The notes beneath the pieces are model-generated. The model was given only the letters and a program-made list of their open reading frames with translations, ran no database searches and was not told the DNA's origin. Source: Tanypteryx hageni (taxonomy: Eukaryota > Arthropoda > Insecta > Odonata > Petaluridae). Taken from it: a stretch of DNA of 64,000 bases. The stretch covers positions 51,023,870 to 51,087,869 of the forward strand of contig CM054117.1 of NCBI GenBank assembly GCA_028673005.1, given 5' to 3'. A program made the translations under genes and the position numbers. Position 1 is the first letter of the stretch. Every line of letters starts with the position of its first letter. Of this stretch, positions 21,290 through 31,790 are shown piece after piece.

Positions 21290-21865
21290 AGAAATAATAT
21301 AAATAGCTGCTTCTTACGGAGGATATATATAATATAAATATATATATATAGGATATATATAACAAAATCTAAGGTATTTCTAGCTATGCCACGGACCTGA
21401 AATATGGCAGTATGATAGGTACAATCAACCAAAAAATCGAAAATTCCAAATTTTTTCATTTTTAGTGGAGTATTTTTGACTCCAATATTCCATTTCGATA
21501 CTCCATAAGAAAAACATGGAAATCTTTGCAGAGTTTCATAAATTTGCATTTTTAAATTAGTTATAATTCAGATAGAAACTCGGGATGAAAACAGTTTAAT
21601 AGCTAAAAGAATGAGGTTTTTTATTTTTAAAGACTAAATTGAAATCGATGCCCAATTGATGAAGAAATGTGTTTTTAATCGGAAACCAAGCAGATGCTCA
21701 ACAATAAAGAACTTCAGCTACCATAGCAACCAGAAGAATTCTTTTCAATGGGAACTGGCAATCCGTATTATAATAGCATCCCTTGAATGCTTTTTAATAG
21801 GGAAATTCCTATTGTCCCATTGATTTCAACCAAAGACGTATACAAATGATGACGTCATATTTTTA
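21290..21865 (+). repeat. Diverged dispersed repeat, copy 2
   Basis: Homologous to 19995-20590 in the same orientation, starting with AAATAGCTGCTTCTTAC. Matching landmarks include CCATAAGAAAAACAT and CTACCATAGCAACC. Ends are unclear and nothing is coding. Confidence 0.65.
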
Positions 21866-22095
21866 AAACGCGATATATTTTATTAAATAAAAGAACGTTG
21901 CTCCTTTCAATTATGGGGTTGATGAACTGTATATAATAATAGCTTTAATTTAGTGCTTCTAAAGAGAATCAGTGGGTTGTAAACGCGATATATTTATTAA
22001 ATAAAAGAACGTTACTCCTTTCAATTATGGGGGTTGATGAACTGTATATAATAGTAGCTTCAATTTAGTGCTCCTTAAGAGAATCAGTGGATTGT
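21866..22095 (+). repeat. Tandem duplication, 2 x 115 bases
   Basis: The unit begins AAACGCGATATATTT, contains AAAAGAACGTT and TTGATGAACTGTATATAAT, and ends AGAATCAGTGG(G/A)TTGT. Unit 1 is 21866-21980 and unit 2 is 21981-22095. They differ at only a few positions, so the duplication is much younger than the surrounding repeat. Confidence 0.9.
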
Positions 22096-23139
22096 ATTAT
22101 AATGAAATTGATTTAAAACAACGGCGTAAACTTATAACGACGTCAAAATCCAAAAACGGGAAATATTAGAGAAAAATCTGCCATAAGTTAACATGGAGAA
22201 AAGGAATTTCAATGTGTAGACCAATCTAAAAGGAATACGGAGCTAAAATTTTGTGCAAAAATAGGATTTTCATTACAACCAATTATAAAAATCGAAAATT
22301 TCAAAATTGTTGATTTTTAAGGGGTTATTACCCCATTTGTACATTAAAGTTTATTTATTTTTATCACGGAAATTATAAGTCGTACTTACAAGCTTTTGCA
22401 AGCATTTTGCAGGAAATTCTATATAGAAAGAAAACAAAAATCTTTAAATTTTTCAACAAGCGGGCGCTAAAAATTCGCAATTGTTTAAACAAATTTTCAA
22501 GATTTATTTATTTCCGAATGTACTACAGAGCTGAAATTTTTTTAAAGGTAGAATTTGTAAAAAGAGAAACATTTTCATTTATTTTTGCAAAAAAATATTG
22601 AATTCTTTCAATCCACATTAATTATCTTAATAGGAGGCACGTTCCCTGTTCACTGACGCTCTTCACCCGCCCCCCATTGCTCGCTGTTATTCATTCTTAA
22701 CAGGTACTTGTTATGTTTAGATTGTTTTAATGGGATGTTTAATATTTTAATGAATTATATTTTGCCTCAATAAGAAATTAACAAAATTATATAGTTAAGA
22801 TCTCTAACTTAGCCTTTTCTTATAAACAACATCATAAATTATTCGATTTTCTGTTCTGCGACCATTATAATTTATAATATTATAATTTTATGAATTCAAT
22901 TGAATAATTTATAAGGGATTTGTTTGGTTTTTAATGAATTAATTGCACAACTCGTTAAAAATAAACTTAGAGGAATAAAAATTACCGGAGATTAAAATAT
23001 CCGAGATTGAGCATTGAAATATGACAGACAACCAAAAATAGAATGCTAGTCTTTTATAGATTAAAAGACAAGTAACATCCGATTTATTTTTATTTAATCC
23101 ATAACTTCATTCAATTCCGAGAAAGTTTATTTTCCAAGC
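22096..23139. other. No gene recognised
   Basis: AT-rich DNA. A short GC-richer patch at 22633-22695 stands out but shows no known signal. Confidence 0.5.
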
Positions 23140-23493
23140 ACTGAAATTACCGAGGTCAACAATATACGTAACCATGGAAATTTTGTAAAAGTTAGGAAAA
23201 CTTGAACATAAATTCAATAAAAGCGATTTCGACTGAGATAGTAAAATACGACAAGAATAAGAATCTATTAATTTAGGTGGGTTCAAGCAAATATTAGTAA
23301 CAATATCTTGATTTTCAGATGTTTTAAAGGAAACAAAAATGAAACCCATTAAAATAAAACTGTGATTTTTACGTTTTATCTCATCCTCATCCTCTGTATT
23401 TGAACCCGTGATCGTTCACGAAATTATTTTAGATCATTACGCAGATATTCATTAACAATGATACTCTGAGGAATTTCAGACTTCTAAGTTTAT
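23140..23493 (+). repeat. Inverted repeat arm, left
   Basis: Matches the reverse complement of 29010-29392 over about 350 bases. Landmarks in order are CACTGAAATTAC, AACAATATACGTAAC, AAGAATAAGAATC, GTGATTTTTACGTTTTATCT, AACCCGTGA and CTGAGGAATTTCAGACTTC. The two arms bracket the hAT pseudogene, MITE and LINE fragments between them. They may simply be two oppositely oriented copies of one dispersed repeat. Confidence 0.75.
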
Positions 23494-23681
23494 TTCTAAT
23501 CGAGTTATTCACAAAATTCGATCATTAGGATCACGATGATTCCCATTTACAATATCATTTTAAATATTACTGCTGTAAAAATAACAAATAATATTACAAT
23601 AATATTCAGCTTTATATTATATTTTGATATAAATATTATAAACAATTAAGATACTATTTCTACATTGCAGTTAAAAACACG

Positions 23682-26139
23682 ATGCTTGGTCGTAAAAAAT
23701 TATCGGGAGCCGAATATCGCAAGAGAAAAGCTGAGATTCAATTAGAAATTAAAAAGCAATCGGGGCCTATACAAAAATTCTTAAAAGAAGATCCGGCTTT
23801 GAGAGAATCTGCAATACAAAAAAATGTGGTTCTCGAAGACAAGAAAAATGAGCCATCTTCGCATAGGTCTACGGAAGTGGCGGATAGTGCGATCAATTCT
23901 GATCGTGGATATGAATGTAGAGATGGAATTGTTGACAATATTTCGGATCCTGCAACCTGGCCCTCTGTTATCACAGATTCATTTAGATTAGAGGCAGTTT
24001 TAAGAGGACCAACAAAGCCAAGAGCAGATATTAATTACCCTAAAGATAACCGACGATTTACTGTTGCAAACGTCAAAAGGAAGCTGAGAAATGGAGAGGA
24101 GATTGATAGAACATGGCTTGTTTACTCAACAATTAAAAACGCAGTGTTTTGCTTTTTTTGTAAACTCTTTAGCTTGACAAAAATTTCTATAACTGAAGAT
24201 GGTTATAATGACTGGAGAAATTTGAGTCAAACCCTTAAAGAACATGAAACCTCACCAATTCACTTTGAATCACGTAAAAAATGGATAGAATTCAAGAAAA
24301 GGATTTTTGGTAATAAACATTAGATTCGTATTTACAAAAAAAATTGAGTGCTGAAACTCGTCATTGGCAAGGAGTATTAGAAAGACTATTTGTTATAGTC
24401 GAATTTCTCGGCCGTCAATGTCTCGCATTTAGGGGCTCATCAGACAGAATGCATGAAAGCAATAATGGTAATTATCTACAATTAGTAGAGTTGCTGGCAA
24501 AATTTGATTCAGTCATGGCAGAGCATCTGCAAAGAGTAAAATCAAAAGAACACCATAGTCACTATTTAGGGAAAACTATTCAAAATGAACTAATACAGCT
24601 AATGTCCACGGCAGTGCGAAATAAAACATTAGAAAATTTGAAGCAGGCAAAATATTATTCGATAATTGCTGATTGTACACCAGACATAAGCAATATTGAA
24701 CAGATGTCAATAATAATACGTTTCCTCAACATCAATCAAGGGGTAGAAATTTGTGAGCACTTCCTGAATTTCATTCCGGTGGGGAGAACAACTTCATCAG
24801 AACTTACCGATGCAATTTTTATGGAACTTGAAAAGTTAGGTATTCCCATGAGTAATATGCGCGGTCAAGGTTACGACAATGCTTCAAACATAAAAGGAAG
24901 ACACTGGGGTGTTCAAAAAAGGATACTTGATGTAAATAATTGAGCGTTTTTTGTTCCTTGCCATGCTCACTCCTTGAATCTTGTCATCAATGATGCTGCT
25001 AAATCATCTCATATCGCTGTTTCATTTTTTAGTATAATACAAGCTATCTATGTTTTTATGAGTGGATCTACAAGACGCTGGTCTGTTTTAATTAAAAAAG
25101 TTGCTAAGTTAACTTTAAAATCATTTAGTGAAACTAGATGGGAAAGAAGAATAGAGGCGATCAAACTTTTCAGGTTTCATTCTGGTGATATTTACGATTC
25201 TCTTTATGAAATAAGTGAAGATTCATCCTTTGATCCAATTGCTCGACATAAAGCAGAAACATTGGCTAATCAAATGAAAGATTTCCGTTTTATTTGCTGT
25301 ATTGTTGTCTGGTATAATATTTTAAAGACGATTAACATAGCCAGCAAGTATTCACAGGAAGAAAAAATAGGCATTTCGAAAGTTGTTGATATATTAAAAT
25401 CAACCATAGAAACCCTAAAGAAATGTCGGTCGGACATTGCATTTGATGAAGTTTTAGAAGAGGCAAAAATAATTGCCGTTGATTTGGAAGTCCAGCCATT
25501 TTTTCCCATAAAGACTCGTATTCGTCCCCGACGAAAAACTTTTAACTCTGCTCCAGATGAATCTCTAATTGATTTGAAGACGCAATTCAAAGTAGATTTT
25601 TATTTCTATGCCTATGACGTAGTAATCATGTCCGTAGAAGAAAGAGTTATGCAATTACATAACCACAGTAATTTATTCCGTTTTCTATATGATGTAAATA
25701 ATATTAAAAACATTTCCAAAGATGAACTTTAAAAAAATGTTTGGATCTACAAGCAGTACTAACAAACTCAAATGATATCAATGAGACTGATTTGGATGGC
25801 TCGGAAATGTTAGAGGAAATAACAGCACTGTCCCCTTTAATAAAAACGGATTGGACACCATTAGATGTGTTGCAATTTGTTTTAATAAATGATTTTGCTC
25901 CTAATTTGGCAGTTGCATTGAGAATTATGCTAGCTCTCCCAATAACGGTAGCGTCGTGTGAAAGAAGTTTCTCTAAATTAAAAATTATTAAAAATTACTT
26001 GAGATCAACTATGTCTCAAGAGCGACTGACAGGTCTGGCAACTATTTCTATAGAGCACGATGTTCTAAAAAAAATCAAATTTGAAGACCTACTTCAAGAC
26101 TTTGCATCTGTAAAAGACAGAAAAAAGAAATTCTTGTAA
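23682..26139 (+). pseudogene. ZMYM1-type hAT transposase, disrupted
   Basis: A transposase-derived reading frame of about 2.45 kb broken into four pieces. Piece 1 (23682-24323) starts at an ATG and carries a TTF-type zinc-finger region with VFCFFCKLFS. Piece 2 (24344-24943) and piece 3 (24974-25732) cover the DUF4371/RNase-H-like core, with LAFRGSSD, YDNAS and FFVPCHAHSLNLVINDAA. Piece 4 (25741-26139) is the hAT C-terminal dimerisation region with SCERSFSKLK. The breaks are a frameshift near 24312, an in-frame TGA at 24941 where a CGA-to-TGA change is plausible, and a frameshift near 25735. A CAG just upstream could be a splice acceptor. I found no terminal repeats or 8-bp duplication that I trust. 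ZMYM1-like proteins are often annotated as host genes, but this copy cannot encode one. Confidence 0.85.
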
Positions 26140-26383
26140 ATATTTGTGACTTTTACAATCAATTCGACGTAAATATATTTAATTTTTGTTATTTTTATTA
26201 GTAACATTTTAATCTTATTATTCTGTGTATTAAAAATTTTTATATCAAAACTTTTTTATTATTAAATAGTTACAAATTCAAAACAATCAAATTTTAAATG
26301 TTTTTAGTAAAAGCATGAAAAATGTTCTGTAAAAATGCATGAAAATTTAATAATAAATTCTCTGTAAACATATTTTATTGGAA

Positions 26384-26662
26384 CCGGACCACGCACGTCC
26401 CAAAAAAAAACAGTATAAAAGAAAAACAAATTTTTTAACCCCAAAAAAACAGATTTCAGACCGAAGAGATCATTAACAATCATAATTAATTTATTAAGTG
26501 AAAGTATTTTAATCTTTATTTATAAACATTTAAAAATTAATCTACGTGTAACAATAAAGAAATAATAGAATTAAGATTGAAGAAAGAAAGATCATGAATT
26601 TTGGGGGTTAAAAAATGTACGTTTTCCTTTTATACTATTTTTCGGGGACGTGCGTGGACCGG
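26384..26662. mobile_element. 279-bp MITE with long inverted repeats
   Basis: The left end CCGGACCACGCACGTCCC and the right end, read outward, CCGGTCCACGCACGTCCC are almost identical. Looser pairing continues for about 60 bases (AGTATAAAAG and TTTTTTAACCCC). The interior is AT-rich and non-coding. I could not fix a target duplication, so the superfamily is unassigned. Confidence 0.75.
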
Positions 26663-26717
26663 TAGCCTATTTCATTACTGGAAAACTTTATAATTTTGTG
26701 ATAATTAAACAAGACTA

Positions 26718-28345
26718 TCATCATCATCATCATCATAGGTAGTCTGTCCGTAGACAGGTCCGTGATTATTCTTGGTTAAACCTGGTTCTCCATATACTCC
26801 TATTTTCCGCTGTCCTCTTTATTTCTTGATAACTCTCTTTCCCTTTCAAATCGTCTATCAGCTGAAACCTTTTCCTACCTCTTTCCCTTTTCCCATCTAG
26901 TTTTCCTTCTAACACGTCTTTAATCATACTCTCTCTCCTCAGGTAATGTCCAACCCAGTTAGCCTTCCTCTTTATGATAGTCTGTATAATCATTCGCTTC
27001 TCTCCTATTCTTCGTAGCACTTCATCGTTTTTCATCCTATCTGTCCATTTTATCTTCAGCATTCTCCTCCAAGTCCACATTTCAAAGCTTTCCAAGTATT
27101 TGATGTTATTTTTCCTTAGCGTCCATGTTTCTGCCCCATACAATGCTATACTCCATACGTAGCATTTTATCAACTTCTTGCGGATATCTTCCCTTATATT
27201 CCCTGTAAGTAGTTGTTTCTTTCTCCTGAAAGCCGCTTTTGCTTTTCCTATTCTAGTTTTGATCTCATCCGTACATTTTGCCTCTCGTGTTATGATACTT
27301 CCAAGGTATTTATATTCTGAAACTTGTTCTAAAGGCTTTCCCCCAATAGTTATGTTCAGATTCTCTTCTTTACCCGATATTCGAATGACCTTGGATTTTT
27401 CTGTATTTATTTCCATACCGTATTTTCTACCTGTCATCACTAGTCTATTTATCATTTTTTGTAGCTCCTCTTCCTTTCTTGCTAGAAGTACTTGATCATC
27501 TGCGTATTTCACTGTTCTTATAATCCTTCCTCCAATTTTGAAATCCCCTGTGCCTTCTAAAGCTTCTTGCATTAGACTTTCTCCATATATATTGAATAGG
27601 GTTGGCGATATGCAGCAGCCTTGTCTTACTCCTCTACCGATATTTATTCCGCAGGTGTCCACATTCTCAAACCTGACTTTACAACTTGATTCTCATATAG
27701 ATTCCTAATCAGTCTCCTGTCTTTCCAGTCTACACCTATATCCTTTAATATCTTCATCAACTTTACCCAATTTACTCTATCAAAGGCCTTCTTCCAGTCT
27801 ACGAAACATGCGCAGATATCTTGACTGTATTCTATTGCCCTTTCTGATACGATTCTAACTACTCCTATAGCATCTCTAGTTCCTCGTCCTTTTCTGAAAC
27901 CGAATTGATCTTCCCCTATTATTTCTTCTGCCTTTTTCTCCAGCCTTTTATTAAGAATCCTCGTGATGATCTTCGATGTGTGTGACAGAAGGCTTATAGT
28001 TCTGTAATCTTTACACTGCATTGCCTTTAGCTTCTTCTTTAGAGGGATCATTGTTACTTCTAGGAAATCTTGAGGCCACTCTCCCGTGTCGTAAATCTTA
28101 TTAATTAATTTCTTGATCGCTTTTAGTCCTTCTGATCCTATGACTTTAAGTATCTCAGCCGGTATTCCATCGCTGCCCGTGGCTTTCCCCTTCTTTAGTT
28201 CCACTATCGCCTTTTCTACTTCGCTCTCCATAATACTTGGTCCTAAGTTGTCTTCTTCAATGTTTTCCTCATTTTCCAGTTCTATTTTTGCCGCTCCTGC
28301 CTGTTTGCTGACTTTCTCATCACCTATTTGGATGGTAACAATCTC
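26718..28345 (-). pseudogene. Non-LTR retrotransposon (LINE) reverse transcriptase, 5'-truncated and frameshifted
   Basis: The minus strand encodes most of an RT in two overlapping frames. The first part (about 28345 to 27650) holds KKGKATGSDGIPAEILK, CKDYRTISLL and DWKKAFDRVNW. The second (27662 to 26766) holds GVRQGCCISPTLFN, the catalytic KYADDQVLL, YKYLGSIIT and the C-terminal region with LYGAETWTL, IKWTDRMKNDEVL and RKANWVGHYLRR. The pattern is that of the arthropod endonuclease-reverse transcriptase often labelled craniofacial-development-protein-2-like. The N-terminal endonuclease is missing. A frameshift near 27655 separates the two parts. The element ends in a (TGA)n-type tail (CAT repeats on the plus strand at 26718-26736), as in LINEs with short tandem 3' tails. 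Dead copy. Confidence 0.88.
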
Positions 28346-28430
28346 TATCAAACAAGAGGGCGAGGGCCCGAAAGGCTCCGCGCTTGGGGCGCCAAAATAT
28401 CTTGGGCCGGGCCTGATTGCTCTCCTATAT
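28346..28430. mobile_element. GC-rich junction fragment, possible hAT remnant
   Basis: An abrupt GC-rich island with GGGCGAGGGCCCG, GGGGCGCCAAAATATC and GGGCCGGGCC, between two opposed LINE fragments. The composition resembles interiors of CAGTGGCG-type hAT elements, including the fragment at 5755-5826, but no terminal repeat is visible. Confidence 0.3.
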
Positions 28431-28458
28431 GGTCTATGTCTACTGTTTCTCATCTCTC

Positions 28459-29009
28459 TTCCCTTGACAGAGTCCTAAATTTTTTCCTTAGAATTGAGAA
28501 ATATCGTATAAATTCTCTTCGGAATGCCTCTAATGATGCTATTTTATCTGCTCTCTCTTTGGATAATCTTACTGCGACTCGAACTAAATCTGATCTTTCT
28601 TTTGTTCATATTATTTTAAACTCCGTTAGAGATTTTCCTGAGTTACTATCCCATATAAATTTCCGAGTTCCACCCAGAAATATTCGTTCTTTTTCCTTAT
28701 TTCATATGTTTTCTCCGAGAATTTCTCTAGCCAAACGTTCTCTTTTCTTTCGTCTTCCTTCTATTTTGAATACCTTACCTCCACATATTGATCCTCTTTC
28801 CTATTAATAAAATAATTTATAAAGCTAGGAGTCACACATATTCACCTAAATAATCACAGTCATCATTCGACACAATTATTGTTAGTTTTTCTACTGGATA
28901 TTTTTGTTATACCTATTGTTCATACCTAGAATTTTATTATTTTATTATTATTATTTTCACTGTAAATTGTCGATCGCGCTGTGTGTGAAATTATAAATAA
29001 ATTATAAAT
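28459..29009 (+). pseudogene. 3' end of a second LINE (C-terminal RT tail plus 3' UTR)
   Basis: The plus-strand frame to 28806 ends with a C-terminal RT tail pattern: RTKSDLSFVHIILNS, DFPELLSHINFRVP and SLFHMFSPR. That arrangement (FLHxLLN..CPELL..I.FxVPxRxxR) is typical of jockey/RTE-related LINE C-termini. It is followed by about 200 bases of AT-rich 3' UTR ending in AAATAAATTATAAATTAA. The catalytic RT region is absent, so this is a strongly 5'-truncated copy. Confidence 0.7.
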
Positions 29010-29392
29010 TAACTTAGAAGCCTGAAATTCCTCAGGATTTCAGTGTTAATGAATCTCTACGTTATAACTAAAAATGATTTTGAATGAGGTCACGGGTTTG
29101 ACTCCAGCGGATGAATGTCGTTTCCCATAAGATAAAACGTAAAAATCACCTTTTTGGTTTGAAGACTTTCATTCTTTTACTCTTTAAAATGTCTTAAAAT
29201 TAAGTTGCCAACACGAAATTTACGCTTAAACCCGCCAAAATGAATGAGGATTCTTATTCTTACCGTCGAATATTAAATCTCTTGCGAATTCGCTCATATT
29301 TTCAATTTATACTCGGGCTTTGGTAAATTTTTTTACATTTCAATACTAAGATTCCATTGTTACATGTATTGTTGTCCCCAGTAATTTCAGTG
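29010..29392 (-). repeat. Inverted repeat arm, right
   Basis: Reverse-complement partner of 23140-23493. Its inner end abuts the 3' end of the LINE fragment at 29009, which suggests the LINE inserted at or truncated the arm. Confidence 0.75.
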
Positions 29393-29875
29393 TTTATGCA
29401 CTTATATAGTCTTAAAGATAAAAAATAAGATTAAAACTTGCTCGAAATGGCCGAAGATGTGAATTAAATCGGCCGATGTATTCTTGTTATTTATATCTTT
29501 ATCTATATTACTAAAATCCTATTTCTGGTTGTCTCTCTCTCTCTCTCTCTCTCTCTTCAACCTCAGTCATTTTTAATCTCCGAGAATTTCAGCCTTCTTT
29601 TTTATCGAGTTATTCAACTAAGTTTCATAATTTGTTATTAAAAATCCTTAAAAATATATATTCATTAAATTCACGCCATGTCAGGGTGTGAAAATAGATC
29701 AGAAAATCAAATAATTAAAAATATAGTTTGAAGTGTTAAATTAAATGTCATTTAAATTTATCATTTTTGTTAATTTGTCATTAGAAACCAAAGGTGCATT
29801 CCGTATAAAATACCCATATTCAATTAATCCCATATTCAAAACATATTCTCTTGAAACTAATCTAAATCCAATAGG
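29393..29875. other. No gene; (CT)n tract at 29531-29556
   Basis: AT-rich spacer with a 26-base CT microsatellite. No open frame or repeat match was recognised. Confidence 0.6.
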
Positions 29876-30747
29876 TACATGGTAGGAACGAAGAAACAGC
29901 GAGCAAGGAAGAGGGGGGTTGGGTTGCCTGATAGCATGATGAATCCAACCTGCTGGTTGGCGCCGTCGCATTACCAGCTTGGCTGTAAATGCGAAACGAA
30001 CTTATATAACGAGCTCTTTATCGGCTTTGGCCTCATACTCCTCCCTACAAGCGAGGACGCTTGTTTGGAGGGAGGGCTTCCGGCGAATCAAGACTAGCGA
30101 TAGGTCGCTTGTAGCGGTCCCACCACCTAGCCCTGATATCGCCCAACATCCACACCTCGTCGTGCGGCGACAGTGCTGCCTTGAGGTAAAATTCCTTGGA
30201 CATCCTCGGCAAGAGGATGTCCAGGGGTTCCACATTCCCGTCTAAATGCATCCGGTCGACATGGTCGTATCTTCCACGACCAAGTATCAACCGGAGTGCA
30301 TTATTCTTCACTACCTGCAGCCTTTAGAGGGTGGTCTTGGACACTCCAGACCAGACCGGAGCTGCTTAGGTGATGATGGGCCTCACGCAGCTCAGGTAGA
30401 GGCGTCTCTTGGTGTCCGCCGACAATACACCCGGGCGCAGAATCGGACGGATTCTGGCTAACGCCCCGGGTGCCTTGCGGCGGACACTCTCCACCTGAGG
30501 CTTCCAGAGAAGCTTCCGATCCAGCACTACCCCCAGGTACTTGACCTCGGGGTTCCAAGGAATTTCCTCCCCCATCATCGACAGGTCGACTCCAGGCGGC
30601 GCTCCACTTCCAGGATGGAAGATGACGGCCGAGGTCTTGCTGGGATTTACCGCAATACGCCATCGACGATACCAGGTGACCAAATTGTCGATGGCGTACT
30701 GCAAAGACTCTACTGCCTTGTGCATTTGGAACGACCGCGACAGAAGC
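29876..30747 (-). pseudogene. Jockey-like LINE fragment (C-terminal RT), with in-frame stops
   Basis: GC-rich segment whose minus strand reads the downstream part of an RT: SRSFQMHKAVESLQYAIDNL, WRIAVNPSKTSAVIF, VKYLGVVLDRKLLW and YLSCVRPIIT. After TAA stops at about 30366 and 30324 the same frame goes on with APVWSG and VVKNNALRLILG, to a stop near 30045. This is the post-YADD region of jockey/I-group LINEs; the catalytic YADD and everything before it are missing at the junction with the repeat at 30757. The sequence to about 29876 is presumably 3' UTR, judged by its GC-rich composition. Dead copy. Confidence 0.82.
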
Positions 30748-30756
30748 CACCACATG

Positions 30757-31410
30757 ACTTTCTTCATATCTGTAATATTTCTAAAAAATCCAAATGGGTT
30801 ACATAATAATAAATATTTTAAGAAACTGCGAGAAAATTTTAGACCACAAAGAACAGAAATAAAATCAAACCATATCCTTCTGATATTGGATATAGCCACA
30901 AAGCTCCAACAATTAAGAAAAGAAATTGGAGCGTTACTAAGACGTAACTAAGCGTCAATTGTTAACAATAGTTGTCGGTAGGGGGCGTGGTGGTAACAGC
31001 TAAAAATATAAGATATCTCTTAAACAATGCATTATATGGGAAAATATTTCAAACAAAGGTTGTGCAAAATTAAATTTCCTACAACATTTATTCCAAAACA
31101 TTTTTACATTTATCAAATATTTCAAAATAACGGATAAGTGACCGATTTTTATAAAAACTAATAAGTACTTCTGACTTTTATAAAAACGTTAAATATAGAA
31201 TTTCGCGTTGACCTTATCAATCAATAGTTTTTGAGTTAGAGCACCCACAAAAATCTATCACATACACACACTAACATTCACACAGAGATAATCGAGAAAA
31301 TGATTAAAACGTGTTCAGGGGACCTCAAAACGTGTATTTCCGTTGAAATCTCGAAGTCGATTTTTTCATAAATACAATACTTTCCCCTATACTACGTATA
31401 TGGAGAAAGT
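30757..31410 (-). repeat. CTTTCTCCATA repeat family, copy B
   Basis: Reverse-oriented copy bounded by ACTTTCTTCATAT at the left and ATATGGAGAAAGT at the right. It shares the core with copies A and D but carries the alternative 3' module found also in copy C (minus-strand landmarks TCAGAAGGATATGGTTT, CTGTTCTTTGTGGTCTAAA and AGAAATATTACAGAT). The outer bases GCCACCACATG are shared with copy C, so the repeat may extend a little past 30757. Confidence 0.85.
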
Positions 31411-31449
31411 AAAGACACTAATCAAAATGAGTATTAATTATCTAGGGAG

Positions 31450-31790
31450 CGAGCGTGCGTTTGAGCGTGTGTGTGTGGGTGTGCGCGCGTGCGTTTCAGT
31501 GTGTGTGAGAGACAGTGTGTATGTGTGTGTGTTTTAATGAGTGAGTGAGTGAACGTGCAAGCGCGTGTTTGGGCTTGCTTCCATGTGCGCGGCGGTGTTT
31601 GTGTGTGCGTGTGCGCATGCGCGTGTGTGCGCGTGGATGTGTGCGCGTGGATGTGTGAGCGTGGGTGAGCGCGTGTGTGTGGATGCGTGCATGTGTGTGT
31701 GTATGTGCGCGCGCTTTCCTGTGTGTGTGTGCGCGCGTGAGTGTGTGAGAGACAGTGCGCGTGTTAGAGAGCGTGCGCGTGTGTATACAT
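31450..31790. repeat. Long GT/GC-rich alternating purine-pyrimidine tract
   Basis: About 340 bases of GTGTGT and GCGCGT units with scattered interruptions. It gives mirror-image cysteine/valine and histidine/threonine open frames on the two strands that are not genes. Such sequence can adopt Z-DNA in vitro. Confidence 0.9.

Noticed and set aside
26718..26736. CAT repeats considered as an independent microsatellite
   Set aside because: Better explained as the tandem 3' tail of the adjacent minus-strand LINE.
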